The position numbers and the translations under genes were made by a program. From positions 3,596,001 through 3,660,000 of the forward strand of contig CAVNZM010000010.1 of the NCBI GenBank assembly GCA_963693365.1: a stretch of DNA of 64,000 nt, read 5' to 3'. Within the stretch, counting starts at the first letter, position 1. Each line of letters starts with the position of its first letter. Below are positions 36,577-48,123 of the stretch, piece by piece. The DNA is from Amoebidium appalachense (lineage: Eukaryota; Ichthyosporea). The notes under the pieces were generated by a model. That model did no database searches, was not told the DNA's origin, and saw only the letters and a list, made by a program, of their open reading frames with translations.

Positions 36577-36806
36577 CCAATCACATTAGAGCACCAATGG
36601 CAGCATACAGTCGAGATCGAAACATTCACCATTCATAATGATTTTCGAACAGATCTCTCTATATTCTCATGATTGGGGTGTAGGATTTTACAATCCAACT
36701 TCGCTTCCAAATTTTCTAGAAACAAGACACAGGCCAAGAATATTCTGTTACAAGAAAAGAGATTTTATTTTATACTATTAAGTAACTATAGCAAAAAAAA
36801 AAAGAA

Positions 36807-36837
<31 letters not shown>

Positions 36838-36994
36838 TTTTTGGGTGTATTATTGTGTGTTCCAAATAAATAAAAAAGTTGGAATTTACAATTCGGCATC
36901 AGTTTCCCAATTCGCAAAAGTTTATGGTCATCCGATGTTTACCATGAAAGACCAATCAAACGGTTCCAACGGATCGCATTCAGGTATATAAATA
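36577..36994 (+). promoter_or_regulatory. CCAAT-array/TATA promoter of MFS copy 3
   Basis: CCAAT boxes at about 36577, 36593 and 36952, then TATATAAATA at 36985-36994. TTCAGTCAGTTTCAG follows at about 37016. A 32-bp G tract (36807-36837) separates the distal and proximal boxes. Confidence 0.6.
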
Positions 36995-37275
36995 CCCGCA
37001 TGCAGATTCCTGTTCATTCAGTCAGTTTCAGTAAGGCTTTCAGTAATTTGTTTAAATCTTTTCCGTCCGGATACCAATCTAAAACATACACTCTAGTTTG
37101 CTATTGTGTTTTAATAAGAAAATGATGTAAAACAACAATTAGTAGCCAACCGACACACTCACGTGTATCTTTTTTAAATTTCGAGGCAAACCCCAAGAAA
37201 AACGTCGACACACACGGAAGCTGCATTAACGAAGACCAAGCAACCTCAGAAAGGCACTCAGAAAAATCCCCAGAG

Positions 37276-38742
37276 ATGTCATGCCTTGAGGTTTTACAAC
37301 GCTTCTGGACGTTTGCTCGTGTCCTGTGACTCGAACGTAACTCTTACCCTATATTATCAACTCATGTTTGGCACATATGTCGGTATGCTTGCCACAGTGC
37401 AAGCGCCCTACATCGGCCAAACAACCCCTCCCAGCCGCTTGTACAACAGCTATATTTCCGCGGGTCGCGGCTTTTGCAAGTTCATAGCAGGAATGCCCGC
37501 AGCATATCTGGCAGACCACTACCGCAAAGACACCGTGATTCGCGTAGGCGCCGTCTTTGTTTTTGCAGCAGTTGCCCTTCAGGCTATCGAGGTGTTTCGC
37601 CCTTTCGCAATGTGGTACCAGGACTATGCCCTTCTTGCTTCGGGAATCTTTGCCGAGGCACTCCACCAGGGCACCTCTCTGCCCTCTATCGGTGCCCTCT
37701 ATGCCGCGGCCGTACCGACTGGTTGCCGCAGCAAATACGAGTCTGTGCGCACTGTGGTCAACCTGTTGGCCTGGGCGATCGGCCCCATTATTAGCATATG
37801 TTTACGGTCGTTGGGAATAGGTGGACCGTCCAATGCATGAGTGCGGTCTACATGTCCTCCCTGGCTCTATTTCTGGCGCCGTGATCTTTCTTCCCTTCTT
37901 CAAGGACCCCCGCCATAGCAAGTCATGCGCTGTTTCCGTCGAGTCTGCTGGTTCTTGCAGCATGAACGACAGTGAAAAAGTTTAAAGGGCACCCCATCGG
38001 CTTCCCCCGCCGTGGCCCCACCAGTCCTCTCCGCCACAGAAATCAATCTTGACAAAAGCGATGCTGCTGGCGAGAGCAAGAAAACCCCATCTGATCTGCA
38101 GAATTGTGTTGATTCGGACACATCCATTGATAGCAAGGACTCGTTCTGGCTCATGAAGGGAGTGCGGCCCGAGCTGGTACCATATTCCCTTGCTGCCGCC
38201 GATATCATCGAGTCATTCCAGGGCATGGCCGCACGCTTCTACATGTTGTACTTCGTCAACGAACTGAAGGTCTCCCCCGTGTGTCTCAATATTGCCGCTC
38301 TCCTTGCGTCCCTCGTGTCCTGCACAATGGTCTACCTCGCAAACGTCGCCGCAGGCCGCGTCGGCCGCATGCCGGTTATCTTTGGCCTCCGAACATGGGG
38401 GGCATGCTCGTGTTTGCCCTGCCACAAGATGATATCTGGCGGTCAGCACCGTGGGCCTTTTGCATCATCTACTTGCTGAGAAACGGCGCCCGTGACGCGT
38501 CCATGCCCGTGTCCAGATCCGTCATGATGGACTACTGCCCGCCCAATCAGATGAGTCGCTGGCAGTCGGTGGATTGCGTCATGACCCTCTTCTATAGTAT
38601 GTGCGCCCTGTTGGGTGGTGTGATTGTGGAGAACATGGGTTGGGGTTATCTTTGAATGATCACCGGTGCCATTCAGTTGGTGGGGCTCCTTCCCTATTTC
38701 CCACTTTTCCGTACGGTTAAGATCGAGAGTGCTACGAATTGA
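37276..38742 (+). pseudogene. MFS-type transporter, paralogue 3, multiply disrupted
   Basis: Full-length homologue of the gene at 32645. Lesions I can place: frame changes near 37315, 37797, 37877, 37985 and 38398 (the last in a G6 run, with a few codons lost), and an in-frame TGA at 38653-38655 where the intact copy has TGG (Trp in AYLWLVAG). Homology continues past it to the TGA at 38740-38742. A frame open upstream of 37276 (EKSPEMSCLEV, compare EESPGNNESLW) shows the original start lay further 5', but no ATG remains in frame. The blocks PSIGALYAAAVPTGCRSKYE and MMDYCPPNQMSRWQS are still perfect. This is a pseudogene despite a recognisable promoter. Confidence 0.85.
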
Positions 38743-39590
38743 ATAATTTTTAAGCTGAATCCACCATTGGCTGAGATTGTAGCAGTAATTGGTTTAGCAA
38801 ACCACAACTATGATTCGATGTTTTCCTGGTAATTATAAGTGGCTGATTTACTAAGGACTACAGTTGGTGGCTCCGGAAACCAAAAACAATTGCGAATGTT
38901 GATGTTACGTGTGGAGCACATGATGTACGCAACTTGTATGAATGTGTAAACCGGCAACTGATGTACAGTATATCTTGTGCTATGCCATCTAAATCACAAT
39001 GCACACTGAATCAATTCAGGTCAAAACACCGAAAACAGTTTCGTCTGCATGTCCATGTTTTGTAGTAAGACAATCTTCCAGGCACCTCAAGTACTAACTT
39101 TAGTGTAACAGTTGCCCTGTCAGCATCTCCACCTCTCTCCCCACACGCACACACACACACATCACCTCACCACCCTATATCCCGACCTCCCCACCTCTTC
39201 CCCTTTGCAAACAGATTTCAAGCTTTCAGATCTCTTTCCGCCCCCCCTCCCCCCCCCCCCCCCCCCCCTCCCCCTCCGGGCTCTCCCTTGTCAATCCCTT
39301 CCCCCCTTCGTACCTCGCACATTCCCCTTGGGCCACTCCCCTCCCCTATTCTCCCTCAGCGGGAGCCACCCGGCTCCTTTGCTTCAGCACCATTTTCTTT
39401 CATCACTTTCCCATTTGAAAATTTCCCGAATAATATCTCTATGAGATGTCCTATTACAGTGTTCGTCGATAAGGGGATAACTAACAATATGCGTGCACGT
39501 GCACATGATTAAATATTAGGTTGCTGTGGGATTTATCTTCTATGATAACCAAACATGCCTGTTACCCTGCACTTCAGCATGTGTGTGCGT
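38743..39590. other. Flank of MFS copy 3; no gene
   Basis: Unique AT-rich sequence to 39110, then a C/CT-rich stretch (39230-39370). No convincing exon. Confidence 0.6.
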
Positions 39591-39625
39591 CCGTGTGTGT
39601 GCGTGTGTGTGCGTGTGTGTGCGTG

Positions 39626-39694
<69 letters not shown>

Positions 39695-40130
39695 GCGCGC
39701 GCGTGTGTGTGTGTGTGTGTTTGTGTTTTTGTGCGTGGGTGCTCGCGCATGCGCCGGTGTTCAATTTCGTGTGTATTAGTTTTTTTTTGTGTGTATGTGT
39801 GTGTGTGTGTGCGTGCGTGCGTGTGCTTTTGTGCCTGTGCGCGTGTGAGTGTGTTTGTGTGTGTGTTTGTGTTTGTGCACTGCACTGTGTACGGGTGTGT
39901 ATGTGTCTGTTTGTGTTCGTGTGACGGTGTGTGTGTATGTGAACGCGTGCTTGCATGCCAGCGCGTACACACGTTTGTTGATGGGTTGCATACACCTTTA
40001 CTCCACGGTTCGGTCGAGAACACATGTACTTAAATCCGTAGCTGAGCCCCTTCCCCTCCCTCCTCCCCCCCCCTCCCCCCCCCCCCCCCCCCCTCCCCCC
40101 CTCCCCTCCCTCCCTTCCCCCCTTCAACCC
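39590..40130. repeat. GT-rich block then C tract
   Basis: (GT)n at 39635-39695 and interrupted GT to 39960, then C runs 40060-40130. Open frames are Cys/Val or Thr/His repeats. Confidence 0.85.
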
Positions 40131-40499
40131 TCCCCCATTCCCGCCTCCTTCGCCAATCATACGTCCCTCTCCCTTTTATCCCCCACGTCTCTCACCATTG
40201 AAATTGATCGAACACACCTGCAAGACGACGTAACGGTGTGTGATACCGGTAGTACCCTTATTGATTGCGCAGGCTAACAGATGACATATCATGTGCGCGA
40301 AGTTCGTTGAATCGGTCACCTCTACCTTAACCCAATCGTATTTTGTACAATTTTCCTCCGCATTTCAAGACGATTCTCTCAATGAGACCCCTCCCCCCCA
40401 CCCCCCCCATCCACCCTCCTCCCCCCTTCCCCCGCTCTCCCCCTGTGATCCCCCCTCCCCTCCCCACACACACACCCTGCTTTTTTACGTGTCACTGAC

Positions 40500-40668
40500 A
40501 AAGTCCGTGTGATTTTGTCCCCTCTCCCCCTCCCCCTCCCCCTCCCGCCCTACCTCCCTCCCTCCTTACCTTCCCTCCTACCTTCCTCGGTTCCTCCCTC
40601 CTCCGCCACCCCCCCCCAATTAATCTTCATTAAATGATCTTCACGACCCTCCTCTGCGCAATCCCCCT

Positions 40669-40699
<31 letters not shown>

Positions 40700-40740
40700 C
40701 CCCCCCCCCCCCCCCCCGCCCTCCCCCTCCCCCCGGGGCC
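40500..40740. repeat. C-rich low-complexity block
   Basis: Poly-C with scattered T from 40510 to 40735. Confidence 0.9.
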
Positions 40741-40776
40741 CCTCGGGGGAGGGCCCAGGTCGATGCATCCGAAATG

Positions 40777-40828
40777 TACTCTGATCGGAGAACTTAGCGG
40801 CCATAAGTACTCCGATCGCAGTACTTTA
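40777..40828. repeat. Imperfect palindrome
   Basis: TACTCTGATCGGAGAACTTA is opposed by CCATAAGTACTCCGATCGCA and GTA downstream, giving arms of about 14-20 bp around a short GC-rich loop. It sits just after the C-rich block. Confidence 0.5.
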
Positions 40829-41369
40829 GGAATGCTTGTTTCGGAAGGATACCGCGAGCTATTGGGGCCCAGGAGCCCGCTTTTTTTTGTACAGCCAGTA
40901 AGAAAACATAAGTTTACACCTTTTTTGTCTTTGGTACGGTAACTAACAGGGTTCGAAGGACGGTGGAGCCCATTAACGGAAGTCGAAATCCCGTTTCGGA
41001 AAACCTCTTCGAAAATCGGAATGTTCCGTCGGAGCAGGCCCACCAAAAATCGCAATCATCGCGCATCAGTAAACTAGGGCATGCTTATTTGTGCCTATAT
41101 TGCATCAAAATGTAATTATAATGCATACTCAAAAACCCTGTGTGTGGTTATTAGAGCCTTCCTGGTGTTGGCACTTGAAGCTTTGAAGGAATAAAAGGGA
41201 AATATGAAGTGCATTACATAATGCGTATATATTTTGTCTCCGTATTTAAAAATTCTGGGGGAGGGGGAGGGGAGGGAGGGAGGGAGGGAGGGGGGGGGGG
41301 GGGGGGGAGTGAGTTGAGGCAGCAACATGGGAAGCTCAGGCAGAAATCGAATGTTTGGGGGGGGGGGGG

Positions 41370-41577
41370 GGGGGGAAGAAAATCAGGTCGGGTGGTTGTG
41401 TCTGTGTTTGTGTGTGTGTGAGTATTTTTCTTTGCAATTGTGTGTGTGTGTGTGTGGTGGGTATGTATGTATGCACGGTGTGTGTGTCTGTGTGTATGTG
41501 TACAGGTGTGGGTGTGTGTATTTGTGTCAGCGGTAATCGGTGTTTGTGTCTATGTTGTGTGCATGTGTGCACATGTG

Positions 41578-41611
<34 letters not shown>

Positions 41612-41814
41612 GTGTGTGTGTGTGTGCATGGCATTGTGTGTATGTGTGTGTGTATTTTGTGTCAACGGTTATGGTGTGTGTGTATGTATGTACAGTGTGT
41701 GTATGTATGTGTGTGTGTGTGCAGTGTGGTGTGTATGTATGCAGGGTGTGTGTGTCTGTGTATGTGTGTGTACATGCCAGTGTGGGTGTGTGTGTTTGTA
41801 CCAACGGTTTCTTG

Positions 41815-41849
<35 letters not shown>

Positions 41850-41902
41850 GCCATGGGGTGTGTGTGCGTGCGCCGTGTACATGGTGTGTGTGTGCAGTGT
41901 AA

Positions 41903-41951
<49 letters not shown>

Positions 41952-42000
41952 TGTGTGTGTGTAGGTGGGTGGGTGCATAGCATTTGATTGTACAGGGTGG
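41370..42000. repeat. GT-rich interrupted repeat
   Basis: Multiple short GT arrays punctuated by unit-like words (GTATGTATG(T/C)A, GTGTCARCGGT, recurring near 41530, 41660 and 41800), ending with GT and TAGGTGGGTGGGTG. Adjacent G tracts lie at 42273-42298 and 42345-42370. No gene from 41060 to 42690. Confidence 0.75.
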
Positions 42001-42707
42001 GCGCATGTGCACGTTTGTAATACAGTTATCATGATCTGAGATAGTATGTGCCTGTGCACGTGTACTAGCCTAGGTCACATGATTGTGTGGTGTCACGGCT
42101 GTGTATGTATGTGGATGTGTGTCTTTGAACGGATCACAGTGGTGCACAGTGTGTGTATCGCCTGCCATTGAAGACGCGTGCCACTGATCGTGATACACGT
42201 GGCACCTGCACCTGATGGCCGTCGACTCTGAGCATCTAGATCCATTCCATGTTTAGGCCTTCCTGGGGGGCAATGGGGGGGGGGGGGGGGGGGGGGAGGG
42301 GAGTACTAGTGGGGGTGGGGGGTAGGGAGGGATCCGCCTGAGAAGGCGGGGGGGGGGGGGGGGGGGGGGAGGGGTGAGGCCGGAGCGGCGGTGGGGGAGA
42401 AGGAGGGGCAGCACTGGTGGAGGAAACGGTGGGCAGCGGAGGAGGGGGGAATGGGGTTCGATTTCTGGGGGGGGGGAGTTTTGAAGTGGAGGCCGGCCTA
42501 TATATATACATGCGTAGGCATGTGCATTGTATGTTCATGTGGCCATGCATGCATGGCTATGATGCATATGTGGTGTCACGGCTGTGTGTGTGTGAATTTG
42601 TGTGTGTGTGTCTGTGTGTGTGTGTGTGTATGTGTGTGTGTGTGCGTGGGTGTGTGCATAAATGTGTTTGGTGTGACAACATGTACATGTGCTAGGCTTA
42701 AGCCCGG

Positions 42708-43275
42708 GTGAGCTACTTAGGTGGTTGGGTATGTGGATTTACATGGCTGGAACATTCGAACCCGGCTCGAGATCGAACTACTGGACGTCGGCAGCATGCA
42801 GAGAACCCAAGCCGCATATTTCCCGTACAAGACTTTGCCCGCTTCATGACCGAACACCGGTTCGAAAACATCCGTGCCTGCTTTACCGTCACCGACATCA
42901 CTCAATATCCGGAGGATGATCCACTGAAAGACACACGCGGTTTCATGGAAGCACTGCAGAGTCGGTGCCGTTGCTCTATCGAGCCCGGGGATGAATTATG
43001 CGAAGACGATCGAGGCCATCTTTGCCAGCTATCATTGCAACCTTCCGTGCCAAATCTACATAAAACGAAAACCCCACCCTCTCGGTCAAGAAATAAAAAC
43101 TCTACACGACTGTGTAACCAACATACTCATTAACTTCGAAATGAACGAGGGGAAGCTTATGATGGTTAGCAAACCGTACCGACAGTTGGGAGCTGGAACA
43201 GGCACCACCTTGCGTCTTCTAACCCCATGGGCCAACCCCCCGAATGCCCGAGAAAACTCATTAAACATACGGTGA
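42708..43275 (+). pseudogene. piggyBac-like transposase fragment, frameshifted
   Basis: Frame from about 42775 reads DFARFMTEHRFENIRACFTV and PLKDTRGFMEALQSRC, ending in SIEPGDELCEDD. This resembles the DDE-domain entry of piggyBac-family transposases (the RF..I..C..F pattern and PGDEL.xDE). A one-base shift near 43010 leads into a second frame reading IEAIFASYHCNLPCQIYIKR and KPHPLGQEIKTLHDC, matching the KYIPxKPHxxGxKxxxLCD block. The N-terminus and the later catalytic Asp residues are missing. No inverted terminal repeats were identified. The product is a broken remnant. Confidence 0.65.
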
Positions 43276-43493
43276 TTTAACATATATAGTCAATAGGGGG
43301 GTTTACGCTGTTTACTCGAGGCAAAGAGAACCAGTCTCAGGTATGGGGGGGGGGGTTTTTGCTCGGAATATCCCCTCAGCGGTATATCATGATCACGTAC
43401 ATAGATGTCGGGTGGTGACTATATATCAGGGTTTACTTTCTCTACGAGACACCATAAAGACTACAAGGAGAAATCAATTAGTTGGGGTTCCCC

Positions 43494-43495
<2 letters not shown>

Positions 43496-43530
<35 letters not shown>
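43496..43530 (-). repeat. Poly-T run, candidate poly(A) tail of a LINE insertion
   Basis: A run of about 35 T on the plus strand lies 110 bp beyond the 3' end of the minus-strand LINE ORF fragment (43639-44478), where an element's poly(A) tail would be expected. A (GT)n array (43565-43629) intervenes. Confidence 0.45.
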
Positions 43531-43533
<3 letters not shown>

Positions 43534-43565
43534 GGGCTCCCCTCGGGACACTCGGTATCAGCTGG

Positions 43566-43634
<69 letters not shown>

Positions 43635-43638
43635 TGCG

Positions 43639-44478
43639 CTATAATTTTGTAGTGATGTGTTTCTCAAGCCAATCAATACATCTAATAAACAGGTCGTAGT
43701 TACGCGTGTTTAGTATAAAATCAAGGATGTTGTAATTTACAGGTAGGCTATCTTTCTGGGTGTCTGTTGTGAATGTGACGTGTGTGTGTTGCGGTATTAT
43801 GTGGTCTATCAAACTACATTTGGCGATACATGACCGGTTAAACTGGTGTGTGTGTGTGTTGTTTGGGCATGCAAATGATGCCACCTTATACTTATTAGAT
43901 CTCCACTGTATAGCACGTGTACAGTAAAAGCGTGGTAATTGATCAATAATACCATCAGCTAGAGAAAGACCAGTTCTACAGGAAGGTAATATGTATTTAG
44001 GTGTTATACACTTGCGAGTGCCATATTTGGCAATATGGTTGAGGCGGTCAGTATATATAAAACGAGACATAAGGCTTAGTTTTTCAAGGTGTATGCTTTC
44101 ATCGGGTCTAGTGTCGTGTGGTATCTTTTTCCATTTGTTATATTGCGTGATTATCTTGTGATTGTGTACATGTTTAATAAGTAAGTGGCAGTCCAAAGTC
44201 ACACACACACTATTGCGGGGTTTATTTGTATTTGTGCCCAGGGGAGAAGGGGAGAGAGAGGGGAGGAAAGAGGGGAGAGGTGAGGAGGGGACAGGTCGGA
44301 TAGAGAAGAGAGGGTGGGAGGGCAAATACTTCTTTAAGCGGCTTATGTGCTTATTGAATTTCAGCGCGAGATAGGATACTCTAGCAGCTATTGGGACCAG
44401 ACATGAAGTAATATCAGGCTTATCTAAGTAAGCTATCGTCTCAGTTCGAACGGAATATTCTGAGATAAATAAATACAT
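43639..44478 (-). mobile_element. LINE-type ORF, C-terminal fragment
   Basis: A 279-codon minus-strand open frame without an RT core, but matching the C-terminal third of the ORF at 45204-47084. LALKFNKHISRLKKYLPSHP parallels LALKFHEHITRLSACAPDHP. SCIAKCSLIDHIIP parallels GCISINKCNLLANVL. The ending ILDFILNTRNYDLFIRCIDW parallels ILDHLINAAQYDIVIRCLNF. It is therefore the tail of a second, 5'-truncated element of the same family. A Ser/Pro insertion interrupts the middle. No start codon of its own is expected. Confidence 0.65.
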
Positions 44479-44587
44479 CTCGGTAATGAACAGACCCCCA
44501 GAAACAGTGCTTTCTCGTGTATTTTTTTGTAGGTAATTTCTTTTTTTTATTATGACTTTATTGATATGCTCAGCAAAATAGAAGCCA

Positions 44588-44610
44588 TCGAGATATCACC
44601 GATATCTCGG
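44588..44610. repeat. Short perfect palindrome
   Basis: CGAGATATC, three bases, GATATCTCG: 9-bp arms forming a hairpin, shortly before a poly-A run at 44633-44657. It may belong to the adjacent mobile element. Confidence 0.6.
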
Positions 44611-44626
44611 AGAAGAAAATACAAAA

Positions 44627-44657
<31 letters not shown>

Positions 44658-44710
44658 GCCCTCACTCTCGGATATGGAGGAGATAACGACTTAAATAATC
44701 ATACACCCTA

Positions 44711-44734
44711 GAAAACTCATTAAACATACCGTGG
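44711..44734 (+). repeat. Direct repeat matching 43252-43275
   Basis: AGAAAACTCATTAAACATAC followed by CGTG or GGTG occurs at both positions, about 1.46 kb apart. The two copies bracket the LINE tail fragment, and the left copy lies at the end of the piggyBac remnant. Confidence 0.7.
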
Positions 44735-45203
44735 TTTTTTTTTTCACGGAGGCAACCAGGCAGGCATATCTAATCACAACAGCCTTGTATGTATACACTT
44801 TAACCCTTGTGTACCCCATAGTACCCTAGTCACCCAAGGTACTACTCAGTACCCCGTCCCTCGGCAAGTGGGGTATTTTGTTTTCGGGGTGCGGGTGGGG
44901 TATTTTGTAGGGTATTTTCCGGGCCGGGTATTGTCTAACACTGTTAGTAAATAAAACTTTATTTTATAATTTCGGCCGGTAGAAATGTGGCAGCCAATCA
45001 AATTGCCGTGTTTGAAATGCCATTATGCAGATCCTGTGTCAAGGGGTTTACACACTTTTTATTGCGTGGACATTGCCGGAGGCCCAGCCACATTCGACGG
45101 CCTACTGCGTTTTCCAGCACAGCCAATCAAATGCAGCCAGTGACATATGTACATGCTAGGCAACAATGAGCGCCATCGTAGGATCTGACACCCCTATTAC
45201 ATA
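44735..45203. other. Flank between the two LINE fragments
   Basis: Unique sequence with repeated GGGGTATTTTG-type words (44868-44935) and GCCAATCAAA twice (44993, 45122). No gene recognised. Confidence 0.5.
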
Positions 45204-47084
45204 TTATGGGTAAGCAGATGCTAGCATCGGTAGCTCCGACAGAAAGTTAAGGCACCGGATCACAATATCATACTGTGCAGCATTAATAAGGTGATCTAGG
45301 ATAGTCATCTTAAAACGGATATATTGAGGAAGAGATGAAGAAAAGAGAATAAAACCGCCAATAACCTCCGGTTCTAATACATTAGCTAACAGGTTGCATT
45401 TATTGATAGATATGCAGCCGCGAGTAAACCGCCCCCCACACATATTACACATACGAGCAGGAGACACCAGAAACCGATTACACCGCCAAGCCATAATCAT
45501 CTTTGCGTTTTTACACCACACCACATTACGAATAAACGAATCTATGTATGAACGAGACTCTCTAACCGTATCCGCCATATAGGCTACTAGTAGTTGGTGT
45601 TTGTGCGGTCCTAACACCGGAAGGGACTCAACACGTAGAGTAAAAAGATATCTATCAGCCATAGACTTGAAACTATTCATATTCACACTATGATCTAGCC
45701 GTACCTCCGGGGGGGTCGCCAGCCATTCCACATAGCGCTCGGCAATGGGCAGAGACGATGGGGAAGGGAAGAGGTACAGGGGCGAATCCGGCGGGGATGC
45801 GTGTAGCCGGAAGAGCGGGTGGTCCGGGGCACAAGCGGACAGGCGGGTGATGTGCTCGTGAAATTTAAGGGCTAATTCGTGTACGCGTTGTGATGGTGGT
45901 GTGAGTGCGTAGAGAGAATCAAAAAGGCGTCTAGGGATAGGTGTGGAAAGACCAGTGAGAAACATACAACAAGTTGTGTAATGGAAATCATCTAATGATT
46001 TGAGGACATTAGTAACAGTATCAGGGGGTGCCATAGCTAGTAAGGGCAACCCGTATTCCGACAAAGGGCGAATATATGTGCGAAATATACTAAGACGATT
46101 GTATAGGTGGACAGTATGAGAAAGAGAAGCAAGATACACATCCCGAAATAACCGAAGACACCTGCCTGCACTCTCCACCCGACGGTCGATCATCCGTTTG
46201 AAACATATGCCCCATTCGTCCACCGGAATCCCCAAATACTTGTATTCGATTGGGCGAGGGAGGGGACTGCCGAAAATACAAACGTCGTCCCATGCCGGTA
46301 TCGATTTTGATAAAAGGGCACACTTTTTGACATTAATCTGCATATCGTTGCGCTGGCACCAATGTTCAACCACACGAATGTATTGCCGTAGTTCGAGAGG
46401 ATCGGATGACATAAGCACAATATCGTCGGCAAAAAAGAGGGCGGGAGGAGCCTGGGATGGCAACCCCCCGTCAATTTGTGCCGCAGAAAGAGTGTCGGCT
46501 AAATCATCAATATACAGGTTGAAAAGAAGAGGACTTAGCAGGGACCCTTGAAGTACCCCGCGCGTGCGGGTAAACCCTGGGGATAGCCGCCCATTAACCA
46601 CCGCTCGTCCGCGTGTAAACGTAAACATAGCTTCCAGTAGCCGACCCATTTGGAATGGGACACCGCGAGTGGCTAACTTGGCCCACAGGCGAGGGAGGTC
46701 GACCGTGTCGTACGCGTTCTTAAAATCGATAAATACGAGGTGCTCGGTATCACTTTGAGTTGCATTATGTAGAGTGAGGATTTGTGCGTAACATGAGTGT
46801 CGATGCCGAAACGCCGCCTGAAGAGGGCTCAGCTGGGAAGCCTGCTTAAGGGTGGGGTTACGGGAAAAGGCCTGTAAAAGGCCACTTTCGAATAATCGGC
46901 GAAAAACGGACGTAAGGGTGATAGGGCGAAATTCGTGGATGGGACCCTGTGCAACCGTTTTCTTGATGGGAAACACTAAGGTGGCTAGCCACTCCGAGGG
47001 CACTTTACCGACATCAGAATACCAGCTAAACTGTGTCAACGCCAGGCCCGACCATAAGTCCATTCGGAGCCTCCAAATTACCAT
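45204..47084 (-). mobile_element. LINE-type (non-LTR) reverse transcriptase ORF, 5'-truncated
   Basis: A 626-codon minus-strand open frame. RT motifs in order: EWLATLVFPIKKTVAQGP and FRPITLTSVFRRLFESGLL (motifs 1-2), AFRHRHSCYAQILTLHNA, LVFIDFKNAYDTVD (first catalytic Asp), GVLQGSLLSPLLFNLYIDDL, ALFFADDIVLMSS (the catalytic FADD box, near 46422), NVKKCALLS and YKYLGIPVD. The C-terminal third contains a Cys-rich knuckle (CNMCGGRFTRGCISINKC) and a conserved tail shared with the fragment at 43639-44478. It lacks an upstream endonuclease domain. The reading frame is intact and enters a palindromic insertion at its 5' end (about 47042). It would make cDNA from its own RNA if complete; this copy is probably not autonomous. 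Confidence 0.85.
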
Positions 47085-47303
47085 CGAAATTTGGAAAGTA
47101 CCATCGGATTCCGGACCTAGGGTACGGTCCCAAAAATCGGATGGTACCGGATGGTCCCGGGGGGATATATGGATACTACCATATCATATGTAAAAAATGC
47201 ATATCCCAAAATTTCGATGGTACGGAAAGTACCATCCGATTTTGCCAAAATTAGATCCGGGTTTTGAAAGTACCATCCGAAAAATCTGAATTTTCGGGCC
47301 TGG
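47042..47303. mobile_element. Inverted-repeat insertion with ACCATC-type motifs
   Basis: CCAGGCCCGA at 47042-47051 is mirrored by TCGGGCCTGG at 47296-47305. Inside, AAAGTACCATCSGAT and its complement recur at least six times in both orientations (47095, 47139, 47215, 47231, 47266). There is no ORF of its own. Part of the left arm is read as the first codons of the RT frame, so the junction is ambiguous. Confidence 0.55.
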
Positions 47304-47305
47304 TC

Positions 47306-48123
47306 AACGCGTGCCCGCTGCCAACAAGCCAGCGGCCAACATTCCAATGTCTGGACGTTTTAATGCGATGGAATGTAAAAAAATGCGAATCCGGCTGTTG
47401 GTGAGAAACCTATGTATTCATAGTCCTAATTTGTTTTCCAAAATATTATATATAATGAGTCTGCAACCATCAAAATTTCTCGCAAATTCCCTTCTTGATA
47501 TTTACTGTAAGTATTTAGGTCTTGGTCCCGCACTTGCCAATTGGTGGTGTCAGCGGCTGTGTGGGTGTTTTTCTTTTTTAAACCCTGCAGCCTGAGTTTC
47601 TTGACTCCACGTTGCGGACTGTGCCTATTGGTCCGAGATTGAATTTTTATATTCGGGTATGCGCATCTGACAGGTTGTTTGAGGTTTGGTATCGTCAAAG
47701 CCAAACGGTTCTGTCTACAACACAAATGTGACGGCTATTCACCTTTTATCGCTGGCAAAATGATGAATAGGTACTTTTCACTAGCCGACTCAATTCGCAT
47801 ATTTATGACTTCGTGAAGGTAAGTTAGGTAACGAGTCTAAGAGTCACATTTGTTAGAATAGAGCCGGGGTTTGAAAGAAATATGGCGAATGGATAAATTT
47901 GGCCAATAAGGTTGTCGCGCTATACCTGGCTGCATTCCTCAATACAGCGCCTAAAAACAAAACACCAGCACTTGGGTTAGCAGCGGTCACATGCGCACCT
48001 CGTTCCGCTGAGCGCCCCGTGCCCGTGTGTTCGTTGAAAACACAAACAAAGCAAGAAAGTGAAAAGAACCACAATCCATCTGCGTTTTTTGCTGTCGTTG
48101 CTTCATCGAAAACCCACGCTACC
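47306..48123. other. Upstream region of the haloperoxidase gene
   Basis: Unique sequence. A CCAAT box at 47903-47907 (GGCCAATAAGG) is followed by GCGCTATACC at about 47918, a weak TATA candidate roughly 200 bp before the ATG. The frame of the haloperoxidase stays open upstream to an ATG at 47899, but the signal-peptide Met at 48124 is preferred. Confidence 0.5.

Noticed and set aside
37474-37794. Alternative-frame ORFs overlapping the MFS copies
   Set aside because: They mirror the conserved MFS DNA in another frame, with Arg/Pro-rich composition. They are shadows of the real frame.
38653-38655. TGA read as tryptophan (altered genetic code)
   Set aside because: TGA is the natural stop of the same gene's 3' end and TGG is used for Trp elsewhere. 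The copy has five frameshifts, so a nonsense mutation is simpler.
40291-40400. Short frame MCAKFVESVTSTLTQ
   Set aside because: About 33 ordinary codons that run into poly-C without a clear donor. Could be an exon, but not supportable.
42741-42775. tRNA-like ATTCGAACCCGGC
   Set aside because: Resembles a T-loop, but no acceptor stem or anticodon arm could be folded. It lies in the piggyBac remnant.
47899-48123. Upstream in-frame extension of the haloperoxidase
   Set aside because: It would place 75 residues before an obvious signal peptide, and the ATG at 48124 has a better context (GCTACCATG).
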